Assembly: GCF_001704415.2 (NCBI RefSeq)
Contig: NC_030808.1
Span: forward strand, 136,415,089-136,479,088
Length of the DNA: 64,000 nt
Direction of reading: 5' to 3'
Source: Capra hircus
Lineage: Eukaryota > Chordata > Mammalia > Artiodactyla > Bovidae
Position 1 is the stretch's first letter, and each line of letters opens with the position of its first letter. This document shows, in pieces, positions 11,380 through 21,743 of the stretch. The position numbers and the translations under genes are program-made. Under the pieces are notes generated by a model. It searched no databases. It was not told the DNA's origin and was given only the letters and a program-made list of their open reading frames with translations.

Positions 11380-13497
11380 CATGAAATGTTCCCTTGGCAT
11401 CTCCAGACTTCTTAAAGAGATCTCTAGTCTTCCCCATTCTATTGCTTTCCTCTATTTCTTTGCATCGTCTGCTTAAGAAGACTTTCTTTATCTCCTAGCT
11501 ATTGCCTGGAACTCTGCATTTAGTTCAGTATAACTTTCCCTTTCTCCTTTGCCTTTCGTTTCTCTTCTCTCAGCTATTTGTAAGGCCTCTTCAGACAACC
11601 ACTTTGACTTCTTGTGTTTCTTTCTCTTGAGGTTGATTTTGGTCACTACCTCCTGTACAATGTTACAAACCTCTGTCCATAGCTCCTCAGGCACTCTATC
11701 AGATCTAGGCCCTTGAATTTATTCATCATCTCCACTGTATAATCATAAGATATTTGATTTATATCATACCTGAATGGCCTAGAGGCTTTTCCTATTTTCT
11801 TCACTTTGAGCTTGAATTTTGCAATAAGGAGCTGATTATCTGAGCCACAGTTACCTCCAGTCTTGTTTTTGCTGACTGTATAGAGCTTCCCCATCTTTGG
11901 ATATCAAGTATATTATCAATCTGACTTTGGTATTGACCATCTAATGATTTCCATGTGTAGAGTCATCTCTAGTGTTGTTGGAAAAAGGTGTTTGTTATGA
12001 CCAGTATGTTCTCTTGACAAAATTGTTAGCCTTTGCCCTGCTTCATTTTGTACTCCAGGGCCAAACTGCCTGTTACTTTAAGTCTCTTTTGACATCCTAC
12101 TTTTTCATTCCAATCCCCTGTGATGAAAAGAATATCTTTTTGGTGTTTGTTCCAGGAGGTCTTATAGGTCTTCATTAGAATCTTTCAGGTTCAGCTTCTT
12201 CAACATTAGTGATTGGAGCACAGAGTTGAATTACTAAAATGTTGAATGATTTGCCTTGGAAACAAACAGATCATTCTGTCATTTTTGACACTGCATGCAA
12301 GTACTGCATTTCAGATACTCTTGTTACAATGAGGTCTACTCCATTTCTTACCACAATTGTAGTTCTAATAGTAATCTGAATTAAATTTACACATTCCCAT
12401 CCATTGTAGTCCACTGAGTCTTAATTTTGATATTCACTCTTGCCATCTCCTGCTTGACCACATCTAATTTACCTTGATTCATGGACCTAGTATTTCAGGT
12501 TCCTATGCAATATTGTTCTTTATAGCATCAGACCTTACTTTGACTACCAAGAGAGAGTTATTTCTTAGGTAGGTTGAAACAAGAGTCTGGGGCCCTCGAA
12601 GAGGAGGAAGGGGTCTGGGGCCCTCAAGAAAGAGAAAAGGACAAAACTTTTTTCTACATTCCTCTGTCTCAGTAACATAATATGTTTTTTCTTAAGCTCT
12701 GAGTTGTTACAGCAACAATATATTTTGCCTGAGCTTAACTTTCTTTAAACCTAGAGCTATTGATTACACAACAAAACAACTCATCTTTCTCAAGAGTATG
12801 TTTTTCCTTAAGCTCTGTACTGATGATTGTAAAATAACAATGTATGTTGCTCGAGGACATGTTTCTCCTCTTTAATAGGAACCTTCTGACTAATCCTGCT
12901 ATCTTAAGATGTATGTTTTGGGAGTGGGTCTGGTAAGACCTTTCTATTGTTAGTAACCAATTGAAAAAGTATATAAGGCCTTGGTAAGACCAGCGAGTGG
13001 GGCACTCTCTGTCCCCTTCTGAGGTATATGTCAGAAGTTTTTTCTATCCCTTTTCCACTGTAATAAAACTCTGCTACACAAAAGTTCTGAGTGATCAAGC
13101 ATTCTCTCTGGCCTCAGACTGAAATTTTCTCCTCCAGAGACCACAAATCCGACACCCTTCACTGGAGGCTATCAACCAGACACATCTACAACTAAGCATC
13201 GTTTTCACTTTGTTGCAGCCTCTTCATTCTTTCTGGAGCTATTTCTCTGCTCTTCTCCAGTAACATATTGGACACCTTCCAACCTGGGGGTTCATCTTCA
13301 GGTGTCATATCTTTTGGCCTTTTCATCCTATTCATGGGGTTTCCAAGGCAAGAATACAGAAGTGGTTTGCCATCCTCTTCTCCAGTGGACCACGTTTTGT
13401 CAGAACTCTCCAATCCTGGGTCACACTGCATGGCATGGCTCATAGCTTCATTTAGTTATTGGGCTTCATTGAATTACACAAAGCTCTGATCCATGTG
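11380..13497 (-). mobile_element. BovB LINE, inverted 5' arm (interrupted by LTR)
   Basis: Antisense BovB covering the 5'/endonuclease half. At 11380 it begins with the complement of '...catttcatgca' and reads towards the BovB 5' end at 13497. It is interrupted at about 12550-13168 by a solo LTR. The adjoining sense BovB at 13498 resumes only about 40 bases downstream in BovB order. The two arms therefore look like one element with a 5' inversion. Confidence 0.85.
12550..13168 (+). mobile_element. solo ERV-type LTR inside BovB
   Basis: Non-BovB sequence with LTR signals in + orientation. A TATA box (gtatataagg) lies at about 12969, AATAAAA at about 13062, and a downstream U5-like stretch is similar to gammaretrovirus-type LTRs. 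BovB sequence resumes at about 13169 ('ctatcaaccagacacatc'). A 7-base near-repeat (ctaccaa / ctatcaa) may be the target-site duplication. No viral genes are attached. The family was not assigned. Confidence 0.68.
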
Positions 13498-14031
13498 ATC
13501 AGAAGCAGAAGAGAATAAGAAGAGGTGACAATAATACACAGAAGAACGGTTCAGAAAACATCTTTATGACCTGGAATATCACAATGGGGTGATCACTCAC
13601 CTAGAGCCAGGAGTGTTAAGTCATGGGTGTTAGGAAACATTACTACAAATAAAGCTAATGAAGGCGATGGAATTCCAGTTGAACTATTTCAAATCCAAAA
13701 ATATGATGCTGTTAAATTGCTGCATTGAATATGCCAGCAAATTTGGAAAATTCAGCAGTGGCCACAGGACTGGAAAAGGCCAGTTTTCATTCCAACCCCA
13801 AAGAAAGGCAATGCCAAAGAATGTTCAAACTACCATGCAATTGAGTTCTTTTCACATGCTAAAAAAGTAATCCTCAAAATCCTTCAAACGGCTTCAGCAA
13901 TATATCAACCAAGAACTTCCAGGTGTACAAGCTAGATTCAGAAAAGGAAAAGGAACCAGAGATCAAATTGCCAACATTCGTTGGATTATAGAGAAAGCAA
14001 GAAAATTAAATATAAATAAATAAATAAATAA

Positions 14032-14071
<40 letters not shown>

Positions 14072-15165
14072 CTTCATTGACTAAGCTAAAGCTTTTGACT
14101 GTGTGGATCACAACAAACGATGGAAAACTCTGTGAGAGATGAAAATACCAGACCACCTTACCTGTTTCCTGAGAAACCTATATGCAGGTCAAGAAGCAAC
14201 AGTCAGAACCGGACATGGAACAACAGAATGGTTCAAAATTGATAAAGGAGTAAGTCAAGGCTGTATGTTGTCACTCTGCTTATTTAACTTCTATGCAGAG
14301 TACATCCTGTGAAATGCCAGACTGGATGAATGACAAGCTGGAATCAAGACTGCTGGGAGAAATATCAAAACCTCAGATATGCAGATGACACCACCCTTAT
14401 GGCAGAAAGTGAAGACGAACCAGAGTCTCTTGACAAAAGTGAAAGAGGAGAGTGACAAAGTTGGCTTAAAACTCAACATTGAAAAAACTAAGATCATGGC
14501 ATCTCGTCCCATCACTTCATGGCAAATAGATGGGGAAACAATAGAAACAGTGACAGACTTTATTTTCTTGGGCTCCAAAATTACTGCAGATGGTGAGTGC
14601 AGCCATGAAATTAAAAGATGCTTGCTCCTTGAAAGAAAAACTATGACCAACCTAGACAGCATATTAAAAAGCAGACATTACTTTGCTGACAAAGGTCCAT
14701 CTAGTAAAAGCTATGATTTTTCCAGTAGTCATGTATGGATGTGAGAGTTGGACTATAAAGAAAGCTGAGCACTGAAGAATTGATGCTTTTGAACTGTGGT
14801 GCTGCAGAAAACTCTTGAGAGTTCCTTGGACTGTAAGGAGATCCAGCCAGTCAATCCTAAAGGAAATCAGCCCTGAATATTCATTGGAAGGACTGATGCT
14901 GAAGCTGAAACTCCAATACTTTGGCCATCTGATGCGAAGAGCTAACTCCTTGGAAAAGACCCTGATGCTGGGAAAAATTGAAGGCAGGAAGAGAAGGGGA
15001 TAACAGAGGATGAGATGATTCAATGGCATCACCAACTCAATGGACATGAGTTTGAGCAAGCTCTGGGAGTTGGTGATGGACAGGGAAGCCTGGCATACTG
15101 CAGTCCATGGAGTCGCAAACTGTCGGACATGACTGAGCAACTGAATTGAACTGAAGGAATAATTA
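13498..15165 (+). mobile_element. BovB LINE, sense 3' arm
   Basis: Sense BovB from 'agaagcagaagagaataag' through the reverse transcriptase to the 3' tail 'ctgagcaactgaattgaact'. It is strongly decayed: the frame is broken many times, and the YADD region near 14376 is frame-shifted. A microsatellite interrupts it at 14010-14070. Together with the inverted arm it forms a 3.8-kb composite. Confidence 0.9.
14010..14070. repeat. (AAAT)n-(TA)n microsatellite
   Basis: About 27 bases of AAAT units followed by about 34 bases of TA repeats, inside the BovB reverse transcriptase region. Likely length-polymorphic. Confidence 0.95.
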
Positions 15166-15591
15166 CTATTGACATTGAATATTATATTATCTTATAATGT
15201 ACAAAGGGACATCAGGAATGGTAAAGTCATTTTTTAAAAATTCTAGACTACCTACTTAAAAAAAAAAATTCTTCTAATTTCTAGTTTCCCTGCTTCTTCC
15301 TTGACTTCAGGCCATAGCTGCTGTTTTAACTACTGCAATGTTCCCACCCTGTAATCTGCTGTAAATTTTGGAGCCAACATCTAAAATAATAGTGCATAGG
15401 ATCTTTGTGGAGACCTTAGATTCTCTCCTCTGAGTTATTGAATGTTGGCCATGCAAAGTGCAAGGACTTTTACTGACATCACTTTTCTCCTTTTCCACTT
15501 ATGGTTTTGAGTGGAATTTCTCATAGGTGAAGTTTCCCTTAAGTGAATTACTGATACATGGAAATGACAGTCTAATGTTCATTGACTTAAA
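15166..15591. other. intergenic, no gene seen
   Basis: Single-copy-looking sequence with no recognised gene or repeat. The L1 interrupted at 11374 does not resume here. Confidence 0.45.
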
Positions 15592-15768
15592 AAAAATTTT
15601 TTTAATGTATTGTTGTCTGGGCAGAGGGGGTACTGTGCTATAGCTCTTCATTGCAGTATGCCGCACATACTGCACAGAGAAATGTGGGATCTTAGTTCTT
15701 GACCAATGACCTAACTCATGTCCCCTACATTAGAAGATGGGTTCTTTACCATTGGACCACCAGGGAAG
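15592..15768 (-). mobile_element. tRNA-derived SINE (CHR-2 type), antisense
   Basis: Ends with 'ttggaccaccagggaag', the complement of the SINE 5' start, and begins with a T-run that is its poly(A) on the other strand. Internal sequence is diverged, so this is an older copy. Confidence 0.72.
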
Positions 15769-15852
15769 AACACATTGATTTTTATCAATGATGAGTATAA
15801 TGGCAGACTTAGATGGCAACCTATGGTTGCTTCTTCTGGGACCCCCTATAAT

Positions 15853-16441
15853 TCAAATGTTGGTGTGTTTGATATTGTCCCTAAGGTCTCTGAGACTTTT
15901 CTCAGTACTTTTCATTCTTTTTACTTTATTCTGCTCTTCAGAAGTTATTGCCACCATTTTATTTTCCTGCTCGCTGATTCCTTTTTCTGCTTCATATATT
16001 CCGTTATTGATTTCTCCTAGAGTATTTTTAATTTCAGTAATTGTGCTGTTTGTCTCTGTATGTTTATTCTTTAAATCTTCTAGTTCTTTGTTAATTGATT
16101 CTTGCATTTTCTCCACTGTTTTCAAGGTTTTTGATCATCTTTACTGTCATTATTCTGAATTCTTTTTCAGGTAGTTTGCCTATTTCTTTTTCATTTATTT
16201 GGACTTCTATGTTTCTAGTTTGTTCCTTCATTTGTATAGTATTCTCTGCCTTTTCATTATTTTTATTTAAACTTACTGTGTTTGAGGTCTCTTTTCCCCA
16301 GGCTTCAAGGCTGAATTCTTTCTTCCTTTTGGTTTCTGCCCCACTATGGTTGGTGCAGTGGTTTGTGTAAGCTTTGTATAGGGTGAGATTTGTGCCAAAT
16401 TTTTTGATTATTTGTTTGTTTCTTTTTCCTTTGATGCGCAA
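15853..16441 (-). pseudogene. L1 ORF1 remnant, antisense
   Basis: Minus-strand frames give an N-terminal part (16441-16091, with FSLEAWGKETSNTVSLNKNN) and a coiled-coil part (16125-15853, with ELEDLKNKHTETNSTITEIK and EEQNKVKRMKSTEKSLRDL). They are joined by a frameshift near 16100. ORF1 normally makes the L1 RNA chaperone. The C-terminal RNA-binding half is absent. Confidence 0.75.
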
Positions 16442-16812
16442 GGCTAAGTGAGGTGGTAATCCTGTCTGCTAATGATTAGGTTTGTATTTTTCTTTGTTTG
16501 TTGTTTAGATGAGGCTGCACAGGGTGCTACTGGTGGTTGGGTGATGACTGGTATTGTATTCAAGTGGTTTCCTTTGTGTGAGTTCTCACTATTTGATATA
16601 CCCTAGGGTTAGTTCTCTGGTAGTCTAAGGTCTTGGAGTCAGTGTTCCCACTCCAAAGGCTCAGGGCTTGCTCTCTGGTCATGAAAAAGATTCCACACGT
16701 GGTTTGTTATGGCATTAAGTGAGATTAAAATAAAATCCAAAAACAAGAAATCAAAGATGAACCCCAGATAAATGGCAGTTACAAAATAGGTACATAATAA
16801 TTAAAATAATGG

Positions 16813-17785
16813 AATATACACATATACATATACATATACACCCATGAGCAAAGTCAAAATAGTCCAACAAAACTAAAGCACAATAGATTGACCTGGAGAA
16901 CAAAAGAAATCAAAAATCATATTTCCCAGTTAAGAACAAAACTAACTAAAGCACAAAGTGGAAAACAAAACTACAGCAAGGTGCCAGATGGGGAAATAAA
17001 ACAATGAAAACAAAACTAACAAATATGTTGAGAGGAAAGGAAAGCAAGAAAAGAAAGAAAGAACATATATGCAAAGTTAAAGAGAGGCAAATGAAGAAGA
17101 TTTATATACATTAAAGATTAACTGCAAGGGGAAAAGAACATCAGGAAAGGCAAACAAAGGAATAAACGTAGAAAAAATATAACAGGTTTAAAAAATTAAA
17201 AGTTAAAATTATAAAAAAGAGAAAAGAAAGAAAAAAATGGAAGAAGAAAGAAAAAAGGAAAATGCCCCAGAACTTTAAAAGCCCAATGTAGAGGCAGAGG
17301 TTTATAACAACGGTAAAAAGTGTGACTTAATATGCACGTATACATACACACCCATAAGCAAAATAAAAACAGTCCATCAGAAATAAAGTACAGTAGATCA
17401 ACCCAGGAAAACAAAAATTATGTCTACCAGTACAAAACTAAAGCATAAACTGGAAAACAAAACTAATGCAAGGTGCCAATTGAGGAATAAAGCAATGAAA
17501 ATAAAATTAGCAAATGCATTTGAGAGGAAAGGAAAGAAAGAAAAGAAAGAACGAATAGATGTTCAAAGTTAAATAGAGGTAGATAAAGAAGATTTATATA
17601 CATTAAAGACTAACTGCAAGGTGAAAAGAACAGTAGGAAAAGCAAACAAAGGAATAAATGTAGAAAAAATAATAATAGGTTTAAAAAATTAAAACAAGAG
17701 AAAAGAAAATAAAGGAAAATGACCCAGAAGTGCAAAAGCCCAACGCAGAGACAGGGATTTATAACAACAATAAAAAATGTGACTG
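16813..17785 (-). repeat. tandem duplication in L1 5' UTR
   Basis: Two diverged copies of a purine-rich unit lie head to tail: 16813-17328 and 17329-17785. Shared landmarks in the same order are 'acacccat(a/g)agcaaa', 'gcaaggtgcca', 'gaagatttatatacattaaa' and 'aaaagcccaa(t/c)g(t/c)agag'. The intron 6 L1 has this unit only once (about 48.77-49.27 kb). Confidence 0.85.
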
Positions 17786-18318
17786 AGAAAAAAAAGAAAA
17801 GAAAAAGCTCAACAGTTTAATTGGATTTCACATTGCCAATAAAAACGACAGCTACAATGGGGTAGGGGTGGCGGGGGGAGGGGGGGAATCCAAAAGAGTC
17901 AGATTCTAATCTGGTCCTACTCCTCTTGTTCTTGCCTCCAAGATCCACAACTATCAGAACTAGTGCATTTTCTTTTGTGGGAGCTCTCAGTGCCCTTTTA
18001 TATATTCCATAGACAGTGAATCTGCCTAGCTGATTGTGTGAATTTAATTTGCAGCTTGTACAGCTGGTGGGAAGGTTTTGGGTCTTCTTCCTTAGTCACA
18101 CTACCCCTGGGTTTCTATTGTGGTTTTATTTCCACCTCTGCATGTGGGTTGTCCACTGGGTTTTGCTCCTTGAGGCTGCCCTGGAGGACTTGAGTTTGCC
18201 CCTGTGAGGGCCAGTTGTGGAGGTGGTGCAGCCGCTTGGGTCACAGGGGTTCTGGCAGCACCAGGTACTCAGCGGAGTTGGCGGCTAGGGCAGCAGGAAT
18301 TATAGTGCTCTAGAAGGG

Positions 18319-18446
18319 TATGGCAACTAGTATTGGCCAATACGCTCCAGTATCCTTGCCTGGAGATAACCTATCCCTCCCTGACAGAGAAGCCTGGCAG
18401 GCCACAGTCTACAGGGTTGCAAAGGGTTGGACACTACCGAAGCGCC
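18319..18446 (+). mobile_element. Bov-A SINE unit embedded in L1 5' UTR
   Basis: 'ctccagtatccttgcctgga', 'aagcctggcaggccacagtc' and 'gttgcaaagggttggacac' are a diverged Bov-A unit followed by a T-run. A matching unit sits at the same L1 position in intron 6 (49960-50082), so it predates both insertions. Confidence 0.82.
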
Positions 18447-19593
18447 CCTGCACACATAGATGCAAGCTTTTTTTTTTTTTTTTTTTTTTCTTGCTTGTGG
18501 CAGCTTTGTCCCAGTGAGAGTTGAGCATGAAGGTAGTGCAGCTGCTTGGCTTGAGGTGACCCTGGTGGCTCCAAATGTGCAGGGACATGGACTGCCTCCA
18601 CCACAGGAGTTATGGCTCTATCAGAGTCTTTTTTCCAGCCTCTTGTAGCTGGCAAACAGAAGGCCTCTTTGGCCAGTCTTTCTCCATAGCTTGGCCCATT
18701 CAAACACTTAGTGGGCTCCCTTGCCCAGGGTCCTTCTCTGCTGTTCTGCGTGTCAGGCACATAAAGGGTACCCCTTGCTGGGATCCTACTCTGTAGATCA
18801 GTGAGTCAGGCACTTAAAGGGACACCCTGGCTGGGGTCCTACTCTGTAGTTCAGTGCATCAGTCGTTTGATGGGCCAGCCTCTCTATATTGTTCAGCTGC
18901 CAGTGCTGGCGTGTGGGGGTGGAGAGAGGCTATAGTAGTGGCTTCACCCCCTATGCATGACTCACCAGTATTGCCTTGCTTCCATGGCTTCCCAGCTTTC
19001 CTCCACAGGTATTTCCCACCACAGTCTCCTCCCTCACATCCCCTCGATCTATCTCTCCGCAGTCATCAGAAGCTCTCGCCCAGGGATTGCCCCACAATCC
19101 CTAAACTCCAACTCCCAGTGGCTGTGCCTTTCAGGGGACCTGCGTCCCTGTCTAGGGTACGTGTGGCTGCGCAAGGACTGTCTGATTCTCACTCCATTTA
19201 GGCTGCCACTGATCAGCGGTTTCACTGTCAGCCTTAAATGTTTCTCCTCTGACTCAGACAATCGCCCCGATGTGTGCTTCAGTCCCCCCACCCACCTCGG
19301 GCAGGACCAGTCCTACTAACACTCCTGTTTTCCCCCCTAGTTCCTTTGTCCTACTGAGTTTTGTGTGGGTCTATATATGCTCTTCCACTGGTCAGGCATT
19401 CCTGTCCACTCTCAGCTGGTATTCTGCATTCGCCTCTGTGTCTGAAGGTGTATTCCTGATGTATCCATGGAGAGAGATGTACTCCACATCCACCTGCTCC
19501 TCCACCGTCTTGTTCTCCCCTGCCTTGGTTTCACTCTTGTACTCACTTAAGCATTAAAACCCTCCCCTTCACCAATTTCTACCCCCACCTCAA

Positions 19594-19611
19594 AATAATA
19601 ATAATAATAAA
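19594..19611. repeat. (AAT)n microsatellite
   Basis: Six or so AAT units at the 5' edge of the antisense L1. Confidence 0.85.
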
Positions 19612-19691
19612 ATAAAAAATCCAGTACACAGTTAAGTTTTTTGTGAAAGCGGAAGTTTATCGAAGATTTGGGACGTCTAGGAAAGCACTGC

Positions 19692-20128
19692 TCCATTTAA
19701 TCAGGTGTGCTTGTCCAATAGGCATAGCTCTCCAGACAGAGAGCCCAGTGACTGTGAAGGGATAGGGAGGACTTTTTCTGAGTGGTTACTGAGTTGGGGT
19801 CAGGAGTGCTGGATTCTGTGGTTAGTTTAGGATTTCCCTTCTTGGTGGGAAGTTCCATTACTTACACTGTTGTAACCAACTTTCTATCAAAAGTGAGAAT
19901 TAGGGGGGAAGGAAGGGTGGGAGTCCGTGGGGTTGGGCACGACTGAGCGACTTCACTCTCAATTTTCACTTTCATGCATTGGAGAAGGAAATGGCAACCC
20001 ACTCCAGTATTCTTGCCTGGAGAATCCCAGGGACAGAGGAGCCTAGTGGGCTGCCATCTATGGGGTTGCACAGAGTTGGACACGACTGAAGCGACTTAGC
20101 AGCAACTTAGCAGCAACTTATCAGCAGC
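19692..20128 (+). mobile_element. Bov-tA/Bov-A SINE with about 230 bp of 5' extra sequence
   Basis: The SINE body (about 19926-20128) shows 'ggcaacccactccagtattc', 'gttggacacgactgaagcga' and an agcagcag tail. A perfect 13-bp repeat, aggaaagcactgc, occurs at 19679-19691 and immediately after the tail at 20129-20141. That places the inserted unit at 19692-20128, including about 230 bases that do not resemble the SINE. Either the SINE was retroposed as part of a longer transcript or the repeat is a coincidence, which is unlikely at 13 bases. Confidence 0.72.
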
Positions 20129-20141
20129 AGGAAAGCACTGC

Positions 20142-20458
20142 ACATTCCATCATCTCTCTACATTCTTCCTTCCCTTTTCCCATTTCTTCAATCTCTTCCC
20201 CTTCCCTGTTCAAATTAATTCAGTATGGTCCTCTGTCAATCAGGACAGGCTGGGATGTGCTACAGTACAAAAAGCCCTCAAACCAATCGCTTAAAACAAA
20301 CATTTATATGGGAATGAGACCTTCACTGATATGCTTTGAAAGTGCCCACAGAGATAATTTGAACCTTAAGCTCTACATATATATCTTTTATACCAGGTAT
20401 ATAGAAAATAATTACAATATGCCAAGGAGGACCTTATAGTTCCCTAAAAGGAGAATTT
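20142..20458. other. intergenic, no gene seen
   Basis: Pyrimidine-rich then AT-rich single-copy-looking sequence. No feature recognised. Confidence 0.45.
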
Positions 20459-20469
20459 TATTTTGGCCT

Positions 20470-20679
20470 GTGTGTGTGTGTGTTAGTCTGTCAGTTATAT
20501 CCAACTATTTGCAACCCCTGTAGCCCACCAGGCTCCTCTGTTCATGAAACTCTCCAGGCAAGAATACTGGAGGGGTAGCCATTCCCTTCTCCAGAGGATA
20601 TTCCCAACCCAGGGATTGAACCCGGGTCTCCTGCATTGCAGGCAGATTTTTTTACCAACTGAGCCACCAGGGAAGCTCC
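20470..20679 (-). mobile_element. Bov-tA SINE, antisense
   Basis: Complement of a full Bov-tA: the Bov-A part ('caggcaagaatactggaggg') and then the tRNA part ('gattgaacccgggtctcctg', 'ctgagccaccagggaagc'). It is flanked by tattttggcct (20459-20469) and tatttgggcct (20680-20690), a target-site duplication with one mismatch. A short GT-run lies at its 3' end. Confidence 0.92.
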
Positions 20680-20690
20680 TATTTGGGCCT

Positions 20691-20949
20691 GCTGCTGCTG
20701 CTAAGTCGCTTCAGTCGTGTCCGACTCTGTGTGACCCCATAGACGGCAGCTCACCAGGCTCCCCCGTCCATGGGATTCTCCAGGCAAGAACACTGGAATG
20801 GGTTGCCATTTCCTTCTCTAATGCAGGAAAGTAAAAAGTGAAAGTGAAGTTGCTCAGTCGCGACCCCATAGACTGCAGCCCACCAGGCTCCTCCGTCCAT
20901 GGGATTTTCCAAGCAAGAGTACTGGAGTGGGGTGCCATTGCCTTCTCCG
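20691..20949 (-). mobile_element. Bov-A2-type dimeric SINE, antisense
   Basis: Two antisense Bov-A units are joined by a short linker (around 20820-20858). It begins with a CTG run, the complement of the CAG-type SINE tail. A perfect 12-bp duplication, ctatttgggcct (20679-20690 and 20950-20961), flanks it, so it inserted directly against the preceding SINE. Confidence 0.92.
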
Positions 20950-20969
20950 CTATTTGGGCCTAATGGTTG

Positions 20970-21140
20970 CAAAATTAGGACTTGCTTCAGAATCATGTAG
21001 GGACAAAAAAATTCAGATACTTTAAATTCTACACCCCATTCTCAAATACTCTGATTGGGTGGGTCTGATGTACATTCCAGGACTTTAAATTTTTAACAAG
21101 CTCCCCAGGTACTAGTGAAAGTTATCCAGGTTTGAAAACT
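20970..21140. mobile_element. possible old hAT-type MITE relic
   Basis: 'ctccccaggtactagtgaaa' and 'aggtttgaaaactaccc' resemble the conserved ends of an ancestral mammalian MER-type DNA element. Divergence is high and the family is not certain. Confidence 0.35.
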
Positions 21141-21152
21141 ACCCCTCTAATT

Positions 21153-21368
21153 CAGGCATCAGCGAACTATAGGCCTCAAGCCAAGTTAACCCTGCCATCT
21201 GTTTTTGTAAATAAAGTTTAATTAGAATGTGGGCATGCCCATTCATTTATGTATTGTGTATGGATGTTTTTATGCTGTAATGGCAAAGTTGAAATAGAAA
21301 CCATATAGCCCATAAAATGTAAAGTATTTGTTATTTGGTCCTGTATAGGAAAAGTTCACAGACCCTTG
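21153..21368 (+). mobile_element. old DNA-transposon MITE
   Basis: Starts caggcatcagcgaact and ends agttcacagacccttg, forming imperfect terminal inverted repeats. The interior 'tttttgtaaataaagtttaa' is shared with the copies at 41566 and 51285. Family name not assigned. Confidence 0.68.
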
Positions 21369-21626
21369 CCTCTTGTCTATTTCATGACTAATTTCCAGAA
21401 GTCATGTTATCACTTGTGGTGGAAACTAAGTAAGGCAATGTAGTTTATCACTATTGAAAACAATAATACCTGGACTGAATTCTTTGCAATCTTTATCTTC
21501 ACATGAGAAAAATGATTCTTTTTAATATATACAAGTAACAAGCCAAATTTTTTCCTGAGTTACACTGCCCCCTGATGGTAGAAATGTTAAATCACAGATG
21601 TTTAATCAGATTAGGTGTTAAGAGAA

Positions 21627-21743
21627 CAACCCACTCCAGTGTTCTTGCCTGGAGAATCCCAGGGACGGGGGAGCCTGGTGGGCTGCCGTCTATGGGGTCA
21701 CATAGAGTCGGACATGACTGAAGTGACTTAGCAGCAGCAGCAG
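21627..21743 (+). mobile_element. Bov-A SINE unit
   Basis: A single sense Bov-A unit ('aacccactccagtgttcttg', 'gtcggacatgactgaagtga') with an agcagcagcag tail. Little diverged, so relatively young. Confidence 0.92.

Larger units (their letters stand above)
15829..19600 (-). mobile_element. L1, antisense, 5' UTR plus part of ORF1; 3' truncated
   Basis: The sequence is collinear with the 5' half of the L1 in NPHP3 intron 6 (about 47.78-51.14 kb). It has a long 5' UTR (about 16440-19600) and an ORF1 remnant (15853-16441). It stops abruptly inside ORF1 at about 15829. Loss of the 3' end cannot come from ordinary target-primed insertion and implies a later deletion or recombination. Its 5' UTR carries a tandem duplication (16813-17785) and an embedded Bov-A unit (18319-18446). 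Confidence 0.85.

Noticed and set aside
9180..13497. One long antisense BovB interrupted by L1
   Set aside because: The two antisense BovB segments overlap by about 90 bases in BovB order, and the L1 between them is collinear with L1 further left. They are therefore separate insertions into or beside the L1.
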